A DNA stretch of 38,442 bases, from positions 1 through 38,442 of the forward strand of contig JAGWVB010000008.1 in assembly GCA_018971105.1 (NCBI GenBank), read 5' to 3'. Origin of the DNA: Burkholderiales bacterium (GTDB lineage Bacteria; Pseudomonadota; Gammaproteobacteria; Burkholderiales; Burkholderiaceae_C). The notes beneath the pieces were generated by a model that had not been told where the DNA came from, ran no database searches, and saw only the letters and a program-made list of their open reading frames with translations. The position numbers and the translations under genes were made by a program. Shown piece after piece: positions 1 through 11,764 of this stretch (the first letter of the stretch is position 1; each line of letters begins with the position of its first letter).

Positions 1-59
1 ACCCGCTTGCCGGCGACGCGGCCCTGGGCGATGAGGTCGGCAAGGCGATTGATTTTCAT
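1..59 (-). CDS. pgk: Phosphoglycerate kinase, N-terminal fragment (continues beyond window)
   Basis: Reverse complement of 1-59 reads ATG... = MKINRLADLIAQGRVAGKRV, resembling the N-terminus of beta/gammaproteobacterial PGK; only about 20 codons visible. Confidence 0.5.
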   Translation of the reverse strand, partial: MKINRLADLIAQGRVAGKR

Positions 60-254
60 CGTGGCGCGTGGAAGGTCTGCGGCAGCCGTCGAAACCCGGT
101 CATTTGCGAAGGGCGACTGTAGTTCGATAGGTTGTTCAACAACAGTCAAAGTTTTTTTTCGCACAATTAAGGTAAGCCTGATCTCTGAATCCAATGTGCC
201 GCGGATACGGCGCGCCGACGCGCGGCGCGCGCTCTGGCGGTGGCCCTTCGAGCG

Positions 255-956
255 TCAGCAGCGATCGCTGGCCGTCGAGGGCCGCCCGGTCGCGGCGGGA
301 GCCTGAGGCGCCGCCGCGATCCCATGCTCGCCGCGCAGATGGTTGAGCGCCCACACGGCCGCTTCGAGCCGGCTCTTCAGATTGAGCTTGCGCAGCAGGT
401 TCTTGATGTGCACCTTGACCGTAGCGTCGGCGATGCCCAGGATGCGCGCGATCTCCTTGTTGCTGCGCCCTGTCGCCAGCAGGCCCAGCGTCTCGCTTTC
501 GCGTTCGGTCAATTCGCCGAGTAACGGCGCCGGTGCCGAATTCAGCGCATGGGTCAGCAGGCCCGCGACATTCTGTTCGAGCACCATGGCGCCGCAGGCG
601 GCCTGCTTGACGCGCTGGCACAGATCCTCGGGCTCCAGGCTCTTGAGCAGGTAGCCGTCGGCGCCGGCGCGCATCGCCTCGAGCACGTCGCGTTCGTCGT
701 CGGAGACCGTCAGCACGAGACAGCGACAGGACATGGCCTCGGCCTTGATTGCGCGCAGCACCTGCAGGCCGCTCATCGGCTTCATGTTCAGGTCGATGAG
801 GACGACATCGGGCCGCAGCGCCAGCGCCAGCTCGACGCCGCGGGCACCGTCGCCGCATTCGCCGACCAGTTCGAATTCCGGATCGGCCTCGATCAGCTGC
901 GCCACACCCTTGCGAAACAGCGGGTGATCGTCGATCAGCAGGACTTTGGTATTCAC
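255..956 (-). CDS. NarL/FixJ (LuxR)-family response regulator
   Basis: MNTKVLLIDDHPLFRKGVAQLIE receiver start, phospho-Asp context VVLIDLNMKPMSG, C-terminal HTH LTERESETLGLLATGRSNKEIARILGIADATVKVHIKNLLRKL. Confidence 0.95.
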   Translation of the reverse strand: MNTKVLLIDDHPLFRKGVAQLIEADPEFELVGECGDGARGVELALALRPDVVLIDLNMKPMSGLQVLRAIKAEAMSCRCLVLTVSDDERDVLEAMRAGADGYLLKSLEPEDLCQRVKQAACGAMVLEQNVAGLLTHALNSAPAPLLGELTERESETLGLLATGRSNKEIARILGIADATVKVHIKNLLRKLNLKSRLEAAVWALNHLRGEHGIAAAPQAPAATGRPSTASDRC

Positions 957-1014
957 GGGACTACCTCCAATGCAGCGCGGGGTGGGCGGCGGCCACCCGC
1001 CCGCGTGCCGGCAT

Positions 1015-2673
1015 TCAATTCGGAATCGACGCCTCGGTCAGCGTCAGGCGCTTGGGCAGGAACTGGAGTCGGACCCGCGTCCCGCCACCCGGCCGCGGTG
1101 CGATCTCGAGCTTGCCATTGAGCGTGTGGGCACGCTCGCTCATGATGCCCAGTCCGTAATGCCCCGCCTTGTCGCCGGGCTCGGACCCGGTGCCGCGGCC
1201 GTCGTCGTCGATGCTGACGACCAGGCCCTGCGAGTCGCTGTAGACGGCCGAGACCCAGGCATGCCGGGCGCGGGCATGGCGCACCGTATTCGACAGCGCC
1301 TCGCGCACGAGCTGCAGCACATGGAATTCTTCGTTCGCCTCGAGCCGGCAATGCCCGAGGCGCGCATCCAGACTGATGTCGAGCGTGCTGCGCTGGCCGA
1401 ACTCCTCGATCGCGTCCTGGATCGCCACGAGCACGCCGCGGGGGCCGATGCGCACCCTGAACGTCGCGATCAGATCGCGCACCTCGCGATAGGCCGTCGA
1501 AAGCGCGGCGCGGATCTCGACCGCGACCTGATGCACTTCGCCCGGCTGTTCCTGCCGCTCCAGGTGGCCCTGCAGCCGCGCGACCTGGATCTTCATGAAC
1601 GCCAGCGATTGCGCCAGCGAATCGTGCAGATCTGCCGCGATCGCGCTGCGCTCCTCCATCAGCGCGATGCGACGCTCCTCCTGGTTGCGGCTCACGCTCG
1701 AGATCGTGAGCGTGGCCAGATGGGCGAAGCATTCGGCGAGTTGCAGCCGGATATTGTCGACGTCGACCTCGGGCTCGAATTCGGCTACCAACTTGCCGAT
1801 CGCGGCGTCGGTGCGCGACATCGGCACCACCATCGTCTGGTAGGCGCATCCCTCCCAGGCCGGCACGAAGCGCACGCCGGCGCTGTGGGGCATCGGGTCG
1901 ACGCGCAGCTTGTCGGCGAGCATCGGCTCGCCATGGGTGTGGATCACCGCTGGCGCGCCGATCGCCTGCCGGGCGCTGGAATTCAGGCACATCGCCACCG
2001 TGCGTGCACCGAGCGAGGTTTCGAGCATCAACAAGCCGCTGAACAGGTTGATCTCGCACGCCGCGCTGTCGGAGAAGACCCGCGCAACGTTGTGCAGCGT
2101 CTGCAAGGCCTGCGACTTGCGCTCGCTGTCCTCCTCGAGCTGCTGTTTGCCCCAGCGTCCCTGGGCCTCGCTGCCGGCCCGCCAGGCGCGCATTTCGGCG
2201 AAGCAGGCCAGCAATTGGTCGAGTTCGTCGTCGCCGCCCCGCCTTGCCGGCTCTGCAACGGACTCTAGCGCGGGGCCGACGCCTCTTACGAGCTTGGCGT
2301 GCAAGCGGCGAATGATGAGGATCATGCCCGAGAGAAAGAGCGCGAATGCCAGCAACTGCATCAGCGAGGCGACCGCCGCCCGGGTCTGCATCTCCGATTT
2401 CGCGACCGCGATCCGGCTGCAGACCTCATGTGAGGGAATCGAAGTCGTCTCCGCGCAGGCCCGGCTCAATGCCGACACGCGAGTGCTGAAATCCCGCTGC
2501 ACCATCGCGCTTCCAAAAAGCGCCAGCGCCACTGACAATGCGCAGCCAATGAGCGTGGCCGCGATTTCCGTGAAGAGCGGGAAGCGCTGACGGCCCAAAC
2601 CGAGGAACGCCAAGGTTCGAATGTCGATACTCGTATTTGCCGCCTGGCTGCTGGCCATCGTGTTCTCGGTCAT
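1015..2673 (-). CDS. NarX-type sensor histidine kinase (two TM helices, GAF-like region, HisKA_3, HATPase)
   Basis: HisKA_3 motif ALMEERSAIAADLHDSLAQSLAFMKIQVARL; HATPase segment VREALSNTVRHARARHAWV...DDDGRGTG...GHYGLGIMSERA. Start at MTENTMASS chosen because AGGAAG lies 7 nt upstream; the ORF track extends to 2748. Confidence 0.9.
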   Translation of the reverse strand: MTENTMASSQAANTSIDIRTLAFLGLGRQRFPLFTEIAATLIGCALSVALALFGSAMVQRDFSTRVSALSRACAETTSIPSHEVCSRIAVAKSEMQTRAAVASLMQLLAFALFLSGMILIIRRLHAKLVRGVGPALESVAEPARRGGDDELDQLLACFAEMRAWRAGSEAQGRWGKQQLEEDSERKSQALQTLHNVARVFSDSAACEINLFSGLLMLETSLGARTVAMCLNSSARQAIGAPAVIHTHGEPMLADKLRVDPMPHSAGVRFVPAWEGCAYQTMVVPMSRTDAAIGKLVAEFEPEVDVDNIRLQLAECFAHLATLTISSVSRNQEERRIALMEERSAIAADLHDSLAQSLAFMKIQVARLQGHLERQEQPGEVHQVAVEIRAALSTAYREVRDLIATFRVRIGPRGVLVAIQDAIEEFGQRSTLDISLDARLGHCRLEANEEFHVLQLVREALSNTVRHARARHAWVSAVYSDSQGLVVSIDDDGRGTGSEPGDKAGHYGLGIMSERAHTLNGKLEIAPRPGGGTRVRLQFLPKRLTLTEASIPN

Positions 2674-4486
2674 TCTGGCTTCCTGGGGGGCGGGTGCGGC
2701 GGCGATCGGCCTGACCTCAATCGCCACGATCATCGTCGCCGTCGTCATCTGGTTCGGCGCGAAGCGGGATGTCCGCCGCAGCGCCGCACCGGGCGATGTC
2801 GCCTACGAGCGCGAGGTCTGGAGCGAAGCGCTGGTGAACGCGATTTCGGTGCCTGCGATCGCGCTCGACGGGAATACGGTGGTGATGGCCAACAAGGCCT
2901 TTCTGGACCTGCTCGGCTACGCGGGACGCGGGGATCAGATCGTAGGACTTCATCTGACGAACCTCGTGCACCCGATCGATCATGCCGCTTTCGCGGAACT
3001 GTGCGCCGACGCCGGCCGGCCCGCGTCTCAGTCGAAGGGAACACTCAGGCTGGTACGCGCCGACGACTTCATCCTGAAAGTGCAGGTCAGCCTGGCTCCG
3101 CTCGAAGGCCTGCCCGGGAAAGTCCTGTTGCAGATGGTACGCGACGATGCCGCCCCGATGCAATCGGCAAAAACCGACCGTACCCTCGAGTTGATGGTGG
3201 GACAGCTTGCCCTCGTGCTGTTCCAGATCGACCGCGGCTGCCGCATCGAGCGTCTGACGCCGGCCTGGGAGCGGCTCAGCGGACGCACGACCGTCTCGAG
3301 CGCGGGGCTGCGCTTGGCCTCGCTGATTCATCCCGAAGATCGGGATTCGATCGAGGCGGCGCTGACCGACCTGGGCCATGGTCGCCTCGATCACATGAAC
3401 GCGGAATGCCGCTTCGTCACCGCCAGCGGTGCCATGCTCTGGGTGCGTATCCAGGCCCGGCCCTACACGCAGGAAAATGCGCTGCTCGTCGGCGCGGTTG
3501 GGTCGATCGCGGAGATGTCGGGACGATTCAGGAGTGGCGCGGCGATGCGGTCGAACGACCGCTATCTGGACACGCTGCTCGCGAACGTGCCGGGCATGGT
3601 ATTCAGGTCGCGCAACGATCCGGAATGGACGATGGAATTCGTCAGTGACGGCTGTTTCGACCTCACGGGCTACGATCCGCTCGATCTGGTCGACAACCAG
3701 CGCGTCACCTTCGGCAGCCTGATCCACCCGGACGACAAGACGTTCGTATGGGCTCAGGTGCAAAGCCACCTCGCTCAGCGCAAACCCTATGTGCTGGCCT
3801 ATAGGATTCGCGACGCGCGGGGCAACCTGCGCTGGGTCTGGGATCATGGTCGCGGCGTCTTTTCGGCGCATGGCGAATTCCTCGCCATCGAAGGCTTCAT
3901 CAGCGATGTCAGCGAGCACCGCGGATCGGCCGACCTGGCCCGCAGCCACCTGTGGCTCGACGCCAGCACGGGCATGCTCAGCCACGAGGTGTTCAGCGCG
4001 TTGCTGTCGCAGCTGTGGCGCCATGCGCAGATCATCGGCTACCGATTCGCGGTGCTCGTGGTCGACGTGATCGGTCTGCCGGCGCTTCTCGAGCGCATCG
4101 GTGGCGCCCATGTCGAGCGCGCGATGGAGCAGCTCGTGCGGCGCCTGACCGGGGTGAGCGAACCCGCGGCGGTCGTGTGCAGCCTCGGCGGCCATGAATT
4201 CGCGGTCCTCGTGACCGACTTCCGACTCGGCGGCATGGCGCGCGCCGTTCCCGATGCGCGCGAGATCCAGCCGGTCGCCTCGCTCATCGCCGGGCGCGTC
4301 ATCGCGGCGCTGAACGACCCGCTCGAATTCGAAGGCAATCTCTACACGGTGTCGGTCGCGGTCGGCGTGGCGCTGAATGCGGCGCATTTCATCGGTGCCG
4401 ATGGACTGCTGCAGGCCGCCCGCGAAGCAGCGACCGAAGCGGCCCGGCAGGGGGAAGGCACCTGCCTCTTCGCGACTACGGAATGA
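2621..4486 (+). CDS. Membrane PAS-domain sensor with degenerate GGDEF domain (GGHEF)
   Basis: N-terminal TM helices MSILVFAAWLLAIVFSVILASWGAG...; several PAS-like repeats (ALDGNTVVMANKAFLDLLGY; FVSDGCFDLTGYDPLDL...RDARGNLRWVWDHGRGVF); C-terminal cyclase-like domain with SLGGHEFAVLVTDF in place of GGDEF. Confidence 0.8.
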   Translation: MSILVFAAWLLAIVFSVILASWGAGAAAIGLTSIATIIVAVVIWFGAKRDVRRSAAPGDVAYEREVWSEALVNAISVPAIALDGNTVVMANKAFLDLLGYAGRGDQIVGLHLTNLVHPIDHAAFAELCADAGRPASQSKGTLRLVRADDFILKVQVSLAPLEGLPGKVLLQMVRDDAAPMQSAKTDRTLELMVGQLALVLFQIDRGCRIERLTPAWERLSGRTTVSSAGLRLASLIHPEDRDSIEAALTDLGHGRLDHMNAECRFVTASGAMLWVRIQARPYTQENALLVGAVGSIAEMSGRFRSGAAMRSNDRYLDTLLANVPGMVFRSRNDPEWTMEFVSDGCFDLTGYDPLDLVDNQRVTFGSLIHPDDKTFVWAQVQSHLAQRKPYVLAYRIRDARGNLRWVWDHGRGVFSAHGEFLAIEGFISDVSEHRGSADLARSHLWLDASTGMLSHEVFSALLSQLWRHAQIIGYRFAVLVVDVIGLPALLERIGGAHVERAMEQLVRRLTGVSEPAAVVCSLGGHEFAVLVTDFRLGGMARAVPDAREIQPVASLIAGRVIAALNDPLEFEGNLYTVSVAVGVALNAAHFIGADGLLQAAREAATEAARQGEGTCLFATTE

Positions 4487-4514
4487 GGCCGGCGCGGCGC
4501 GCCGCGGGCGCGGC

Positions 4515-5177
4515 CTAGGCGTGCAGTCGATCGGCATGCCAGCCCATGGCCGCCGTGGTCGCCCGGCATTGTTCGATCATCGCGCGCGGGCCGCTGATAT
4601 AGACATGGGTCGTCGGCGCCCGGCCGGCGAGCAGCGCACCGAGCTGCAGCCGCTGGCGCAGCGAATCGTCGTAGCGATGCAGCCGGCCCGGCGAGACCTC
4701 CTCGAGTTCGTCGACGAAGGCGGCGCGCGCGCGTTCGCGATACGCGTAATGCACCTCGAAGGTCCGCTCGTCGCGTGCGAGCTCGTGCGCATAGGCCAGC
4801 ATCGGCGTGATGCCGATGCCGGCGCCGATGAGCAGGTGATGGCTGGCCTCGCGGGCGATCGGGCGGCGGTTCACCGGCGCGCTCACGCGCAGCGTCGCGC
4901 CCACGCGGGCCTGTTCGCACAACCAGGCCGAGCCGCCGCGCGACGCGGCGTCGCGCTGCACGGCGATGCGCCAGCGGTCGCGCCGCGCCGGATCGCCGAG
5001 CAGCGAATAGGGGTTGAGCTTGATGCCGCCGTGGACGGGCAGCGCGCAGACGACATGGCTGCCGGCGCTGAACTGCGGTAGTTCGCCGCCGTCCCGGCGC
5101 GCGAGGACGATCTCACGCGTGTCGAGCGCCACCTCGCGCAAGGCGGCTATCGTCAGTTCGATCATCGTCTCGTCCAT
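4515..5177 (-). CDS. Ferredoxin-NAD(P)H reductase-like FAD/NAD-binding protein (VanB/PDR-like) lacking the C-terminal [2Fe-2S] domain
   Basis: FAD-binding motif NPYSLLGDP, NAD-binding GAGIGITPMLAYAHEL, C-terminal YISGPRAMIEQCR; ends at ADRLHA* with no plant-type ferredoxin Cys motif. Confidence 0.8.
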   Translation of the reverse strand: MDETMIELTIAALREVALDTREIVLARRDGGELPQFSAGSHVVCALPVHGGIKLNPYSLLGDPARRDRWRIAVQRDAASRGGSAWLCEQARVGATLRVSAPVNRRPIAREASHHLLIGAGIGITPMLAYAHELARDERTFEVHYAYRERARAAFVDELEEVSPGRLHRYDDSLRQRLQLGALLAGRAPTTHVYISGPRAMIEQCRATTAAMGWHADRLHA

Positions 5178-5211
5178 CGCATCCTCGCGCGGGGCTGGAG
5201 CCGATGTTCGA

Positions 5212-6333
5212 TCAGCCGCGCAGCTGCTCGGGGTGCGTGCGCAGGCGCAGCGGGTCGTAGAACGGCGTGCGCACGACCAGTCCCGCCAGTTCCTCGTCGA
5301 CGGTGCGCAGGGTCAGCGCAGTGCCGAGATTGGCGTGCGAGGGGACCAGATGCACCATCGCCAGCGATTGCATCAGCAGCCGGCTGTACGACGAACTGGT
5401 GACGGAGCCGACGCGCCGCTTGCCGGCGAAGATCGGCGTGCCGACCGGCACCGCGGTCGAGGCGTGCACCAGCATGCCGGCCTGGCGGAAGCGCTCGCGG
5501 CCCTTGAGCCGGGCGAGCGCGGCCTTGCCGATGTAATCGGCCTTCTTGTCCGCGTCGATCGCCCAATGCATATTGACCTCCCAGGGCGTCGTATCGCCTT
5601 CGGGCATGTCGTAGGGGAAGAACAGCAACGCGCCTTCGACGCGCGTGAGGTCGAGCGCGGTCCACGATGCCGGTATCACCCCATGGCCCTGCCCTGCCTC
5701 GAGTATTGAATCCCACAGGAACACGGCATCGGCGGCGGCGCAATAGACCTCGTAGCCGCGTTCGCCCGAATAGCCTCCGCGGCCGATGACGACCTTGCGC
5801 CCGAACAATTCCGCCTTCAGGTGCCGGAAGTAGGGCAGCCGGGCCAGCCGCGGACCGACCAGCGGACCCAGCACGGCGAGCGATTTCGGGCCCTGCAGCG
5901 AGAGCACGTGGACATCGCGGTCGGGCTCGACGACCACCTTGCGCCCCTCGGCCAGCGCCGCCAGCGTGGCCGGCGTGGCGCCGCTGCCGTGCGAGATGCG
6001 GAACTGCTGCGCGCCGTCGCGGATGATCATGATGTCGTCGACGAGCGAGCCGTCCTCGTCGACCTCGGCGGCCAACCGCGACTGGCCCGGCTCGAGGCGA
6101 TGGACGTCGATCGTGACCAGGCGGTCGATCACGGCGGCGGCGTCGGCGCCGCGCACATTGATCAGGTTCAGCGCCGAGACGTCGTAGAGCCCGGCCCGCG
6201 TGCGCGTCGCGACAACCTCGTCATGCGCGTCACTGCGGTAATGCCAGGGAATCGGCATGTCGTTCCACATCTCGCCGTCGAGCTTGGAACCCAGCTTGAC
6301 GTGGCGCTCGTTGAGGACTGAATTCCTGCGCAT
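5212..6333 (-). CDS. Aminomethyltransferase / GcvT-family protein (possible THF-dependent demethylase)
   Basis: GcvT-like motifs: AGLYDVSALNLINVRGADAAAVIDRL, DEDGSLVDDIMIIRD, GYSGERGYEVYC, ALDLTRVEGALLFFPYDMPE. Start at MRRNSVL chosen for upstream GGAGA. Confidence 0.85.
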   Translation of the reverse strand: MRRNSVLNERHVKLGSKLDGEMWNDMPIPWHYRSDAHDEVVATRTRAGLYDVSALNLINVRGADAAAVIDRLVTIDVHRLEPGQSRLAAEVDEDGSLVDDIMIIRDGAQQFRISHGSGATPATLAALAEGRKVVVEPDRDVHVLSLQGPKSLAVLGPLVGPRLARLPYFRHLKAELFGRKVVIGRGGYSGERGYEVYCAAADAVFLWDSILEAGQGHGVIPASWTALDLTRVEGALLFFPYDMPEGDTTPWEVNMHWAIDADKKADYIGKAALARLKGRERFRQAGMLVHASTAVPVGTPIFAGKRRVGSVTSSSYSRLLMQSLAMVHLVPSHANLGTALTLRTVDEELAGLVVRTPFYDPLRLRTHPEQLRG

Positions 6334-6407
6334 ATCGTCTCCATTCGTCATCGATGCGCCGGCATTGTTCGGGCAGCCGCCGAAATCGAACAATGATCCG
6401 CTGGACT

Positions 6408-6423
6408 TACTCCCTAAGGGGTA
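6408..6423. promoter_or_regulatory. NarL-like 7-2-7 inverted repeat TACTCCC-TA-AGGGGTA
   Basis: Imperfect palindrome in the divergent intergenic region; right half (TACCCCT on the reverse strand) matches the NarL heptamer consensus TACYYMT, left half 6/7. Confidence 0.45.
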
Positions 6424-6424
6424 G

Positions 6425-8767
<2,343 letters not shown>

Positions 8768-8802
8768 CGCGCAGCTGCGCCACGGACTGAAGCCGCCGCC
8801 GC

Positions 8803-10959
8803 ATGGAACCGAACACGCCAGCCGCGATCGACCCGCGCCTGGTCACGCGCATCCTGTTCCAGGGCTTTCCCGAGCCCGCGGTGCTGCTGTTCTACGTCAT
8901 CGGCTTCGCCGCGCTCGGCGTCTTCGGCTGGGGCTGCTGGATCGAGATCCGCAAATACCGGCGCGGCGCGCCCGACGGCCTCGCGCTGCGCCACCTGGCG
9001 GCGCGCCTGCGCGTGCTGGTGGCGGTGCTCGCGACGCATCGCACGCTGCGCCGGCGCGACGCGGCCGCGGGCTGGGCGCATCTGGCGATCTTCGTCGGCT
9101 TCATCACGCTGGCCATCGCGACGGCGACGATCACGCTCGAATACGACATCACCGCGCGCCTGTTCGGCTGGCACTTCTGGTACGGGCCGTTCTATCTCTG
9201 GTTCCGGCTCGTCTGCAATATCGCCGGTGTGGGCCTGGTCGGCGGCCTGATCTACATGATGATCCGTCGCGGCTGGATCAAGCCGCCCAAGCTCGATTAC
9301 GCGCGCCCTGATCGCGCCCCCGACGCGCCGGACGCCGACCGCAGCGCCTACCGCATCGAGGACTGGGCCTTTCTGTGGGTGCTGATCACGATCGGCGTCA
9401 CCGGCTTCATGATCGCGGCGATGCGGCTGCTGTGGCTGCAGGACAGGCCCGAGGTCTGGACGTTCCGCTGGTGGACGCCGGTGAGCGCGCTCATCGCCGC
9501 GGCGCTGCGGCCGTCCGTCGACGCCGCCACTGCGGGCATGCTGCGCGCCGGCCTGTGGTGGTTCCACGGCCTGCTGGCGCTGGCCTTCATCGCGCTCATC
9601 CCGCGCACCAAGGTCAAGCATATCTTCACCGCCGGCGCGTCGCTGCTGCTGCGCGACCCGCTGGCCGCGCAGCGCCTGCCCAAGGCCGACGCCCAGGCCA
9701 AGACGGTCGGCTACGCGAAGATCACCGACCTGACCTGGAAGCACCTGCTCAGCCTCGACGCCTGCACGAAATGCGGCCGCTGCCACGAGGCCTGCCCGGC
9801 GCGTGCCGCTGGCGCGCCGCTGTCGCCGCGCGATGTCATTCTTTCACTGCGCGAATTCGCCAACGACGCGCTCGAAAAGCAGGCGCTGCCCGAGGCTGCC
9901 GAACTCGACATCCACGGCAAGGACATCGGCCAGGTCTTCATGGAGACGCTGTGGTCCTGCCGCACCTGCATGGCCTGCGTCGAGATCTGCCCGGTGGCGA
10001 TCGAGCATGTGCCGATCATCGTGCAGATGCGGCGCAAGCTGGTCGAGGACGGCGAGATGGAGCCCATCCTGCAGAAGACGCTGCAGGCCCTGCACAAGAA
10101 CGGCAATTCCTTCGGCGAATCCCGGCGCAAGCGCGCCGCCTGGACCAAGGCGCTGCCGTTCACGATCAAGGACGCGCGCAAGGAGCCGGTCGACCTGCTC
10201 TGGTTCGTCGGCGACTACGCCTCGTTCGACCCGCGCAACCAGAAGGTGACGCAGGCCTTCGCCCGCCTGCTGCACGCACGCGGCGTCGACTTCGGCATCC
10301 TCTACGAAGGCGAGGGCAACGCCGGCAACGACGTGCGCCGCGTCGGCGAGGAGGGTCTGTATGAGCTGCTGGCGGAGAACAATATCGCGCTGCTGCGCAA
10401 CTGCGGCTTCCGCCGCATCGTCACGACCGATCCGCATTCGCTGAACACGATACGCAACGAATACCCGGAATACGGCGCGCGCCACGAGATTCTGCATTAC
10501 ACCGAGCTGCTCGCCGAATGGCTGGCCGACGGCAGCCTCGCGCCGGGTCGCCGCCTGTCGCGCCGCGTCACCTACCACGATCCCTGCCATCTCGGCCGCT
10601 ACAACAAGGTCTTCGAGGCGCCGCGCGCGGTGATGCGCGCGATCGGCTGCGATCTGGTCGAGATGCCGCGCTCGCGCGACAACTCGTTCTGCTGCGGCGC
10701 CGGTGGCGGTCGCATCTGGATTCCCGACCCGGTCGGCCAGGACAAGCCGGCGCACCTGCGCATGCGCGAGGCGGCGGTACTCGATGGCCTCGAGACCTTC
10801 GTCGTCGCCTGCCCGAAGGACCTGACGATGTTCGAGGACGCGCTCAAGGCCACCGGCAACGAGGGCCGCTTCGTCGTGCGCGAACTGATCGAGCTGCTCG
10901 ACGAATGCCTTGCCGAACCCGCCCCGGCGCCCGCGCCCGAAGCCGTGATCACTCCCTGA
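8803..10959 (+). CDS. Membrane-bound Fe-S oxidoreductase (NarI-like TM domain + HdrD/DgcB-like CCG domain), likely ETF:quinone electron-transfer partner
   Basis: About 5 TM segments, two ferredoxin clusters CTKCGRCHEACPA and CRTCMACVEICPV, CCG-type motifs YHDPCHLGRYN and NSFCCGAGGGRIW; adjacent to etfBA. Confidence 0.88.
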   Translation: MEPNTPAAIDPRLVTRILFQGFPEPAVLLFYVIGFAALGVFGWGCWIEIRKYRRGAPDGLALRHLAARLRVLVAVLATHRTLRRRDAAAGWAHLAIFVGFITLAIATATITLEYDITARLFGWHFWYGPFYLWFRLVCNIAGVGLVGGLIYMMIRRGWIKPPKLDYARPDRAPDAPDADRSAYRIEDWAFLWVLITIGVTGFMIAAMRLLWLQDRPEVWTFRWWTPVSALIAAALRPSVDAATAGMLRAGLWWFHGLLALAFIALIPRTKVKHIFTAGASLLLRDPLAAQRLPKADAQAKTVGYAKITDLTWKHLLSLDACTKCGRCHEACPARAAGAPLSPRDVILSLREFANDALEKQALPEAAELDIHGKDIGQVFMETLWSCRTCMACVEICPVAIEHVPIIVQMRRKLVEDGEMEPILQKTLQALHKNGNSFGESRRKRAAWTKALPFTIKDARKEPVDLLWFVGDYASFDPRNQKVTQAFARLLHARGVDFGILYEGEGNAGNDVRRVGEEGLYELLAENNIALLRNCGFRRIVTTDPHSLNTIRNEYPEYGARHEILHYTELLAEWLADGSLAPGRRLSRRVTYHDPCHLGRYNKVFEAPRAVMRAIGCDLVEMPRSRDNSFCCGAGGGRIWIPDPVGQDKPAHLRMREAAVLDGLETFVVACPKDLTMFEDALKATGNEGRFVVRELIELLDECLAEPAPAPAPEAVITP

Positions 10960-10976
10960 AACAGGCCGTTCAACGC

Positions 10977-11762
10977 ATGAAGATACTCATACCCGTCAAG
11001 CGCGTCGCCTCGCTCGAGGAGGATTTCGAGATCCGGGCCGATGGACTCGACGTCGACGCCGAATTCATCAACTGGGACCTCAACGAGTGGGACGACTACT
11101 CGCTCGAGGCGGCCGTGCTGCTCAAGGAGGCCGGCCGCGTGAGCGAGGTCTGCGTCGCCACGGTCGGACCCGAGGAGGCCGACGAGGTGCTGCGCAAATG
11201 CCTGGCCAAGGGTGCCGACCGCGCGATCCGCATCTGGGACGAGGCCCTGGCGGGCGCCGATTCGATCGCCATCGCGCGCGTGCTGGCGGCGCTGGCGCGG
11301 CGCGAACGGGCCGAACTCGTGCTCACCGGGGCGCAGGCCTCGGACCATGCCCATGGCAGCACGGGAACGGCGCTGGCCGCGCTGCTCGACCGCGCCCATG
11401 CGGCGGTGGTGACGGCGCTCGACATCGTCGACGGCCGCGCCGTCGTGCAGCGCGAGCTCGAGGGCGGCCTGCTGCACGAACAAGCGGTGGCGCTGCCGGC
11501 GGTGCTGACGATCCAGCTGGGCATCGCGGCGCCGCGCTACGCCTCGCTGCGCGGCATCAAGCAGGCGGCGGCGCATCCGATCGAGGTCACGGGCCCGCGC
11601 GAACTCGGCCTGCCCGAGAGCGAGATCGGGGCGCCGGGCTCGCTGTCGTACGTGCGTTCGATGGCGCTGCCGACCAAGAGCCGGGCCCAGCTCATCGTCG
11701 GCTCGCCGGCCGAACAGGCGGCCCGCATCGCCGCGATCATCCGTGAAGTCAGGGGAGATTGA
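10977..11762 (+). CDS. etfB: Electron transfer flavoprotein beta subunit
   Basis: MKILIPVKRVASLEEDFEIR..., LTGAQASDHAHGSTGTALAALLDR, PAVLTIQLGIAAPRYASLRGIKQA; paired with etfA. Confidence 0.9.
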   Translation: MKILIPVKRVASLEEDFEIRADGLDVDAEFINWDLNEWDDYSLEAAVLLKEAGRVSEVCVATVGPEEADEVLRKCLAKGADRAIRIWDEALAGADSIAIARVLAALARRERAELVLTGAQASDHAHGSTGTALAALLDRAHAAVVTALDIVDGRAVVQRELEGGLLHEQAVALPAVLTIQLGIAAPRYASLRGIKQAAAHPIEVTGPRELGLPESEIGAPGSLSYVRSMALPTKSRAQLIVGSPAEQAARIAAIIREVRGD

Positions 11763-11764
11763 CG

